Below, one piece after another: positions 58,673-64,000 of a DNA stretch of 64,000 bases (positions within the stretch are counted from its first letter, which is position 1; each line of letters opens with the position of its first letter). This DNA is from Clostridia bacterium (GTDB lineage: Bacteria; Bacillota; Clostridia; Oscillospirales; CAG-272): the NCBI GenBank assembly GCA_017407835.1, contig JAFQVV010000006.1, positions 1 to 64,000 of the forward strand. Reading direction: 5' to 3'. Under the pieces are notes generated by a model, which worked only from the letters and a program-made list of their open reading frames with translations, made no database searches and had not been told where the DNA came from. The position numbers and the translations under genes were made by a program.

Positions 58673-59476
58673 ATGCAACTCGTCACCGCCCCAAACGGGG
58701 TTTGCTATCTGCGATCCGATCTGATCGCCTTTCCCCACGGATTCTCCACGCGGGTGGGCGGGGTAAGCACGCTTCCGCACACCGCGTCCCTCAACCTTGC
58801 TTTCGGACGAGGGGATGCGGATGCCGTCGTGCTGACCAACCTTGCCCGCTTCACCGAAGCGGTGGGCGTACCGGGCGAGGTAATCTCCCTGCCGCAGGTT
58901 CACTCTGCCGATGTTCGCATTGTCGGAGAGGCAGACCGCGGGCTTGGCTATTTTCACCCCGCCAAGGACGCCTGTGACGGCTATGTCACGGCAGACAAAG
59001 GGGTAAGCATCGGGGTTAAGACCGCCGACTGCGTACCCATTTTATTGGCCGATGAAGAAGCAGGGGTTGTGGGCGCACTGCACGCCGGGTGGCGCGGTAC
59101 GGTTGCGGGCATTGCCCGTGTTGGCGTTGCACGCATGATCTCCCTTGGTGCAGATCCCGCACGCATCAAAGCCGCAATCGGTCCGGCAATCGGGAGCTGC
59201 TGCTATACCGTGGGAGAGGATTTCTGCCGCGCTGTGGCAGGCTCCCCCTGCGCCAATCTTTGCCTGCCACATATTTACCGCCGAGAAGAGCAGCCCACCG
59301 CCGATCTGCCTGCCATGAATGTCGCCATTCTGCGCTCTGCCGGCCTTCGGGAGGAAAATATCGACTGCACCCACCTCTGTACCTGCTGCCGAACCGATCT
59401 CTTCTACTCTCACCGCGCAAGCCAAGGTCTGCGGGGCACCATGCTCAACCTCATCGCCATCCCGAAAGGAGAATGA
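58673..59476 (+). CDS. pgeF: peptidoglycan editing factor PgeF (YlmD/laccase-domain)
   Basis: 267-residue cytosolic enzyme of the multicopper polyphenol oxidase-like fold that, in characterised members, removes L-Ser misincorporated in UDP-MurNAc. HSADVRIV, KTADCVPILLAD and the signature LHAGWRGTVAGI with the Cys/His zinc ligands are present, and ENIDCTHLCTCCRTDLFYSHR at the C-terminus. The start at 58673 has GGAGG at 7 bases. A stem ACGGTCGAGCA/TGCTCGACCGT (58619-58643) precedes it. The next gene starts inside its stop codon. Confidence 0.95.
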   Translation: MQLVTAPNGVCYLRSDLIAFPHGFSTRVGGVSTLPHTASLNLAFGRGDADAVVLTNLARFTEAVGVPGEVISLPQVHSADVRIVGEADRGLGYFHPAKDACDGYVTADKGVSIGVKTADCVPILLADEEAGVVGALHAGWRGTVAGIARVGVARMISLGADPARIKAAIGPAIGSCCYTVGEDFCRAVAGSPCANLCLPHIYRREEQPTADLPAMNVAILRSAGLREENIDCTHLCTCCRTDLFYSHRASQGLRGTMLNLIAIPKGE

Positions 59477-60861
59477 CCGTGCGAATCTACGATGCCCTCT
59501 CGACCTACAGCAAAAAGGATGCCGTTCCCATGCACATGCCGGGGCACAAACGCTATGCATATGATTACTTAGTCGGCGCCCCCCTGGACATCACCGAGAT
59601 CGACGGTTTTGACGATCTCCACGACGCGGATGGGCTTCTGCGCGAAGCCATGGACAATGCCGCCCGAGTTTGGGGGAGCCGCCACGCCTTCTTCTGCGTC
59701 AACGGCAGCACGGGGGGCATTTTGGCTGCCATCCACGCCTGTGCCCCGCGGGGAAAGAAAATCCTCGTCGCGCAGAACTGCCACAAATCGGTGTGGCACG
59801 CCATCGAACTCTGTCAGCTGATGCCTGTCCACATCTCTCCGCCGGTGGAGGAAGATTTTGATATCTTCGCATCAATCGACGCTAAAGTGGTGGAGAATAC
59901 GCTGGATGAGAATCAAAACATTGCCGCCGTGGTGATCACATCCCCCACCTACGAGGGTGTGATCTCAGATATTTCCGCCATCTGCGCCGCCGCGCACCAA
60001 CACAACGTGCCCGTGATCGTGGACGAAGCGCACGGCGCGCATCTCGGCTTCGCACCATTCCCCGACGGTGCGGTTCGGGCGGGAGCGGATATTGTGGTAC
60101 AGAGTCTGCACAAAACCCTCCCCAGTCTGACGCAAACCGCCATCGTCCATCTTTGCGGTGATCTCATTGATCCTGCCGTCTTCCGGCGGAGCAAAAATCT
60201 CCTCGAGACCAGCAGTCCCTCTTATCTGCTCATGGCATCCTGTGACGGATGTGCGCATCTGCTCGGCAGCGATACCGAACCGCTTAACGGCTGGGCTAAT
60301 GTGTTGGATCTTTTCTATGCGCGCACAGCGAAATTGCGTCATTTGCGCATCTTCCGTCCCCGGGGGCGGGGGAGCGTATTTGCTCACGATCCGAGCAAAA
60401 TTGTCATTTCCACCCGTGGCACCTCCATGACCGGCGTGGAGTTGATGCGGCGGCTGCGGGAGGAATTTGCCATTGAGCTTGAGATGGCCTCGGGGGATTA
60501 TGTCCTGGCCATGACGGGATTTGGCACAACACGCGAGCATATCACCCGCCTGTCCGACGCGCTCAAGGCGATCGATGAGACACTCACCGTCTCCGCACAG
60601 CCCGCTCCCATCCTGCTTCCACCTCCTGCCGAGCAGGTCATGCGTCCCGCCGATGCGGTAGCAGCTCCAAAGCTCTGCCTGCCTGTGGACAGTACCGAGG
60701 GGGAGATCGCTGCCGACTATCTGTGGGCCTATCCCCCCGGAATCCCCCTCCTTGCCCCCGGCCAGCGCATCAATCGCGCCGTGCTGGATGCCATTGTCGC
60801 CCTGCGGGTGCGGGGGGTAGTACTGCGGGAGGAGATTGATGTGGTGGAAGAGAGCCTATGA
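59473..60861 (+). CDS. Orn/Lys/Arg decarboxylase family PLP enzyme
   Basis: 462-residue fold type I pyridoxal-phosphate enzyme of the ornithine/lysine/arginine decarboxylase group. MHMPGHKR, the GSTGGILAAIHA nucleotide/PLP phosphate loop, VDEAHGAHLGF with the Asp and QSLHKTLPSLTQ with the PLP Lys are visible. It lacks the N-terminal wing domain of the large E. coli enzymes. ATG 59473 overlaps the pgeF stop (ATGA), so they are coupled. Which amino acid it decarboxylates is unknown. Confidence 0.9.
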   Translation: MTVRIYDALSTYSKKDAVPMHMPGHKRYAYDYLVGAPLDITEIDGFDDLHDADGLLREAMDNAARVWGSRHAFFCVNGSTGGILAAIHACAPRGKKILVAQNCHKSVWHAIELCQLMPVHISPPVEEDFDIFASIDAKVVENTLDENQNIAAVVITSPTYEGVISDISAICAAAHQHNVPVIVDEAHGAHLGFAPFPDGAVRAGADIVVQSLHKTLPSLTQTAIVHLCGDLIDPAVFRRSKNLLETSSPSYLLMASCDGCAHLLGSDTEPLNGWANVLDLFYARTAKLRHLRIFRPRGRGSVFAHDPSKIVISTRGTSMTGVELMRRLREEFAIELEMASGDYVLAMTGFGTTREHITRLSDALKAIDETLTVSAQPAPILLPPPAEQVMRPADAVAAPKLCLPVDSTEGEIAADYLWAYPPGIPLLAPGQRINRAVLDAIVALRVRGVVLREEIDVVEESL

Positions 60862-60941
60862 TTTCCCCTTGGCTTTACCCCCGACTCCGACCAAGGGACT
60901 TTTTCTTGAAAAAACCTTGGGAGACCTGAAAAAACTTTTAG
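60862..60941 (+). repeat. dispersed palindromic repeat, copy B
   Basis: CCCTTGGCTTTACCCCCGACTC then CCAAGGGACTTTTTCTTGAAAAAACCTTGGGAGACCTGAAAAAACTTTT; same architecture as the copies at 38885 and 62390. Confidence 0.6.
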
Positions 60942-60985
60942 AAAAAAGGATACCGCTCTGAGGGCGATATCCTTTTTCTCTTTTC
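60942..60985 (+). terminator. intrinsic terminator after decarboxylase
   Basis: AAAAAAGGATA / TATCCTTTTT stem followed by CTCTTTTC. Confidence 0.75.
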
Positions 60986-61085
60986 AAAAGTGCAAAATTT
61001 CCCTTGATTAGCTTGGCACAATTTACAACTTTTCATCCTGCATTTTGTGCATCCGTACAAAACTCTACATTTATAGAAACTATAG

Positions 61086-61114
61086 TTGACAAACGTAGAG
61101 CGAACGAGTATAAT
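61086..61114 (+). promoter_or_regulatory. sigma-A promoter for lipoprotein gene
   Basis: TTGACA (61086-61091), 17-base spacer, TATAAT (61109-61114): perfect consensus, about 60 bases before the gene. Confidence 0.82.
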
Positions 61115-61175
61115 AAAAGCAGGGGCGGGAAATTTCCCGTAACAAACGCACACCATTCACCCGAAGGAGGCCGTT

Positions 61176-62387
61176 ATGAAACGCATCTTACCGATTTTTC
61201 TTGTCATGGTTCTCGTACTTCTGCCCTGCTGCAGCGAAAAACCGGATATGGAACTGCCGGGGCAGGACGAAATCCACACCTCGCGGGTGGTTTCCCGATG
61301 TATTGCGGAATACGGTGATTATGTGTATTTCCAAAAGGACGGCAGACTGATGCGGTACAACCGCAAAACAGAGGAAATGCAGACACTCTGCACCGATCCT
61401 AACTGCAATGCCGAGTGTTTTTTCTGTTCGCCAATACAGGAAACAACACAGGTGGTCGACGGCAGACTGTACAGCTATTATATGCGGATCTGGGACCACG
61501 AATATGTATATGCCTACTGGGATCTGGCCACCAACGAAGTGAAGGTTTTGCTGACGCTGCCCGAGGCTGAGACAGCTGAGATATGGCCGCCTGTTCTGCA
61601 CGGGGGGTATCTCTACTATACGGGACAGTATCTGCGGGAAGGTGGGTCCGCCGAAAATCCCGATGATTATCAGCCCTATGTGGGGCGCGTTCCCATGGAT
61701 GGGGGAAAACCCGAAGTAATGTGCCCTCTGGAATCCCGTTACCAAGAAATCCTGCTGGCAGTTACCGACAGCAAGGCCATCACTTCCCTCAACTACTGTC
61801 TCTACGCCACGGATTTTGACACCGATGAACGCAGTCTGCTTTTTGACCCCGAGGAGCACGGCCTGGCCCGCCGTTATGAGTGGTACAGTTATTTGGACGG
61901 TTATCTCTATATGCTGTACCATGCACCGGGTTTTTCCGAGGAAAAGCTGGTTTATGAAGATATTGTGACACCCGGCAAATGCGGCTATCAGTTTCTGGTC
62001 AAGATCGACATTCAAACGGGAGAGATGACCCAACTGCTGGATGAGCGGATAGATCACTTCTGGCTGACGGAGGATACCATCTACTACACCGAGCTGGGCT
62101 TCCGCGTATTTTACATTCCCGAGGATTACGAAACAAATCCGAATGCCTCGATGGGCTTAACCCTCTCTCTGGACACCCTTTACGCCTGCGACCTGGACGG
62201 AAGCAACCGCCGGGCGGTCTATACCGATCCCCTCACGATTTTCTCCTATAAAGGCACCATAATCGATAACTGCTATTACGGCAATCTATACGTACATGAC
62301 GAAACACAGCACAAAACAAACTACGACGTATATGGGAAAATTGATTTCACCACGGGCGAGTTTACCCCTGCCGTGATCGAAGAATGA
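61176..62387 (+). CDS. lipoprotein with repeated propeller-like strands (DUF5050-like)
   Basis: 403-residue protein with signal and a Cys pair near LLPCC, consistent with a lipobox. The rest repeats strands of the type GDYVYFQKDGRLMRYNRKTEEMQTLC, HGGYLYYTGQYL and DGYLYMLYHAP, giving a beta-propeller-like DUF5050 pattern, which is common in Clostridia extracellular proteins. An early Cys-rich part (LCTDPNCNAECFFCSP) is unusual. AAGGAGG ribosome binding site. The function is unknown. Confidence 0.75.
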   Translation: MKRILPIFLVMVLVLLPCCSEKPDMELPGQDEIHTSRVVSRCIAEYGDYVYFQKDGRLMRYNRKTEEMQTLCTDPNCNAECFFCSPIQETTQVVDGRLYSYYMRIWDHEYVYAYWDLATNEVKVLLTLPEAETAEIWPPVLHGGYLYYTGQYLREGGSAENPDDYQPYVGRVPMDGGKPEVMCPLESRYQEILLAVTDSKAITSLNYCLYATDFDTDERSLLFDPEEHGLARRYEWYSYLDGYLYMLYHAPGFSEEKLVYEDIVTPGKCGYQFLVKIDIQTGEMTQLLDERIDHFWLTEDTIYYTELGFRVFYIPEDYETNPNASMGLTLSLDTLYACDLDGSNRRAVYTDPLTIFSYKGTIIDNCYYGNLYVHDETQHKTNYDVYGKIDFTTGEFTPAVIEE

Positions 62388-62475
62388 TGTATATGCCCGG
62401 GGCCTTTCCCCGGACTCTACCAAAGGAACTTTTTCTTGAAAAAGTTCCTTTGGTAACCTCAAAAAGCTTTCCCCC
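62388..62475 (+). repeat. dispersed palindromic repeat, copy C
   Basis: CCGGGGCCTTTCCCCGGACTC then CCAAAGGAACTTTTTCTTGAAAAAGTTCCTTTGG and AACCTCAAAAAGCTTT. Third copy of the repeat at 38885 and 60862. Confidence 0.6.
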
Positions 62476-62517
62476 AAAGAAACAGGAGTGAACCGAGAGG
62501 TTCACTCCTGTTTCTTT
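62476..62517. terminator. bidirectional terminator between lipoprotein and SCIFF maturase
   Basis: AAAGAAACAGGAGTGAACC / GGTTCACTCCTGTTTCTTT, a 19-base stem between convergent genes that overlaps the maturase stop. Confidence 0.8.
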
Positions 62518-63952
62518 ATCCGCAATGGGTGCCGTCGCAGTCGCCGCAGGATGAGCAGTCACCGCAGGCGATCTCGCCGCCATCGGCGGCATCGGCCACC
62601 TGAAGCATGATGGCGCATTCCATACGCTTCTTGAACAGCTCACAGCCGTACTTGTATGTACCGGTGATTGAGCCGGTGGCATGGTAGGCGTTGGCGGCGC
62701 ATCCGCCGGCGCACCAGAGCCTTGCCCAGCAGTCAGCGCATTCGGGCTTGGCGTAGACGTTGCACTGTCTGAACTCGTCCCGCAGGGCTTCCTTCTTCAC
62801 GCCGTCCCAGATGTTGCCCATGCAGAAGCGCTCGTCACCGACGAACTGGTGGCAGGGGTAGAGGTCGCCCCAGGGGGTGACGGCAAAATACTCGCTGCCC
62901 GAACCGCATCCCGCCACCCGCTTATAGATGCAGGGGCCGTGGGTCAGGTCGATCATGTAGTGGTAGAAGGTAAAGGGACGTCCCTCGCGCTTGCGGCGCA
63001 GCATTTCCTTCGCCAGGATCTCGTACTGCTCGAAGAGGATGGGCAAATCCTCCTCGGTGAGGGCGCTGGGATCGTCGGGAGAGCAAACCACCGGTTCCAT
63101 ACTCAGCTGGTCAAAGCCGAGGTCGGCCATGTGGAAGATATCGTTGGTAAAGTCGGTGTTGTGGTGGGTGAAGGTGCCGCGCATATAGTAGCCCTCACCG
63201 CCCCGGCTCTCCACGAAACGCTTAAACTTGGGAACGATGTTGGCATAGCTTCCCTTGCCTGCGTAGTCCACGCGGAAGCGGTCATGCACCTCAGGGCGGC
63301 CGTCAAGCGAGAGCACGACATTATGCATCTCGCGATTGCAGAAGTCGATGACATCATCATCGACCAGCACGCCGTTGGTGGTGAGGGTGAAGCGGAAGTT
63401 CTTGCCTGCCGCCTGCTCGATGGAGCGAGCGTACTCGACCAACTGTTTGACCACGTCCCAGTTCATCAGCGGCTCACCGCCGAAGAAGTCCACCTCAAGG
63501 TTTCGGCGTCCGGTGGAATTCTCCACCAGAAAATCCAGCGCACGCTTACCGGTCTCGAAGGACATGAGGGCGCGGTCGCCGTGATATTTGCCCTGGCTGG
63601 CAAAGCAGTAGGAGCAATTGAGGTTGCAGGTATGGGCGATGTGCAGGCAGAGTGCCTTGATGCAGGTATTGTTGGCTTTCAGGTTGACCGCCGCATCCCG
63701 GAAGGTGTCGTCAGAGAAGAGCTTTCCTGCATCCCGCAAGGCGGTGATATCCTCATAGCAGGCCGCAAGCTCGGCCTCGTTCACGTCCTCCAGATGGCCG
63801 TATTTTGCCATCATGGATGCGATCAGCGCATCGCGGGGGGTATCGGCGTAAGCGGCGATCATGTCATAGGCCACCTCATCCACCACATGGACCGAGCCGC
63901 TGTTGACGTCCAGGACGATATTGCATCCGTTAAGTTTATACTGGTGAATCAT
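62516..63952 (-). CDS. scfB: SCIFF-type radical SAM/SPASM thioether maturase
   Basis: 478-residue radical SAM enzyme that forms Cys-to-Thr thioether bonds in the SCIFF (six Cys in forty-five) peptide of Clostridia. It starts MIHQYKLNGCNIVLDVNSGS, the usual leader-binding RRE-like part, has Cx3Cx2C at Cys109, 113 and 116 (CNLNCSYC), FFGGEPL, and SPASM cysteines in CGSGSEYFAVTPWGDLYPCHQ, CADCWARLWCAGGC and YGCELFKKRMECA. The C-terminus has an extra tail CGDCSSCGDCDGTHCG. The start at 63952 has CGGAG at 6-7 bases. The precursor peptide gene would normally lie upstream, beyond base 64000. Confidence 0.93.
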   Translation of the reverse strand: MIHQYKLNGCNIVLDVNSGSVHVVDEVAYDMIAAYADTPRDALIASMMAKYGHLEDVNEAELAACYEDITALRDAGKLFSDDTFRDAAVNLKANNTCIKALCLHIAHTCNLNCSYCFASQGKYHGDRALMSFETGKRALDFLVENSTGRRNLEVDFFGGEPLMNWDVVKQLVEYARSIEQAAGKNFRFTLTTNGVLVDDDVIDFCNREMHNVVLSLDGRPEVHDRFRVDYAGKGSYANIVPKFKRFVESRGGEGYYMRGTFTHHNTDFTNDIFHMADLGFDQLSMEPVVCSPDDPSALTEEDLPILFEQYEILAKEMLRRKREGRPFTFYHYMIDLTHGPCIYKRVAGCGSGSEYFAVTPWGDLYPCHQFVGDERFCMGNIWDGVKKEALRDEFRQCNVYAKPECADCWARLWCAGGCAANAYHATGSITGTYKYGCELFKKRMECAIMLQVADAADGGEIACGDCSSCGDCDGTHCG

Positions 63953-64000
63953 CATTTTCTCCGTTGATCTTTCTCTCAAATGGCGAGGGCAGAAAAATAC

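Noticed and set aside
62681..63967. 428-codon plus-strand frame antisense to the SCIFF maturase
   Set aside because: It is an exact shadow of a clear radical SAM gene; composition is Val/Ala/His-rich without motifs and it has no ribosome binding site.

Overview
The window looks like chromosomal DNA of an anaerobic, low-to-mid GC Gram-positive bacterium of the class Clostridia, probably an Oscillospirales/Ruminococcaceae-type lineage; genus cannot be fixed from sequence alone. The support is the combination of SpoVG, an AbrB with a C-terminal zinc ribbon, RNase J, an L10 leader before rplJ-rplL, yceD-rpmF, a minimal SufC-SufB pair, a SCIFF-type radical SAM maturase, AGGAGG ribosome binding sites, and sigma-A promoters that nearly all have a 17-base spacer.

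Layout. 1-8 kb: cyclase-like and M42 peptidase genes, small membrane proteins, tRNA-Gln, an operon of a YerC-like regulator, a methyltransferase and Hsp33, then murC divergent from spoVG. 8-14 kb: phosphodiesterase and lipid kinase, divergent from a heterodimeric ABC exporter, then a lipoprotein and RNase P RNA. 14-22 kb: a parvulin lipoprotein, a cassette of three small uncharacterised proteins, abrB, a structured leader with rnj, and a second membrane-anchored parvulin. 22-27 kb: TPP riboswitch with thiT, a lipoprotein, an MFS transporter, L10 leader with rplJ-rplL. 27-32 kb: an SGNH hydrolase, an RNA carrying three evenly spaced ribosome-binding-site/mini-ORF units, a metal-efflux operon (ArsR, HMA chaperone, P-type ATPase) and a deaminase.

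32-45 kb: a radical SAM activase translationally coupled to a Cys-rich membrane protein, a Dabb protein, a membrane-anchored HTH protein, a repeat-protein gene broken by an in-frame TGA, tRNA-Ser, yceD-rpmF, a trigger-factor-like lipoprotein, an amidase-domain protein, sufC-sufB (SMS-like), gpsA, a SanA/YdcF protein, and an operon of sugar isomerase, glutamine amidotransferase-like hydrolase and EEP nuclease. 45-64 kb: pfkA, cinA, mscS, a very large PHP-domain protein coupled to manA, a VanY-like carboxypeptidase, SbcD/YhaO-like and YhaN-like proteins, pgeF and an Orn/Lys/Arg decarboxylase, a lipoprotein, and the SCIFF maturase, whose precursor peptide gene probably lies just outside the right edge.

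Most of the window is core housekeeping. There is no prophage, insertion sequence, CRISPR array or integrase. The least explained segments are the tandem mini-ORF RNA (about 28.04-28.41 kb), the structured leader of rnj (18.34-18.55 kb), the three-gene small-protein cassette (15.5-16.6 kb), the TGA-interrupted GDYG-repeat gene (34.7-35.6 kb), the radical SAM/Cys-rich protein pair (32.06-33.36 kb) and several dispersed palindromic repeats near gene ends.
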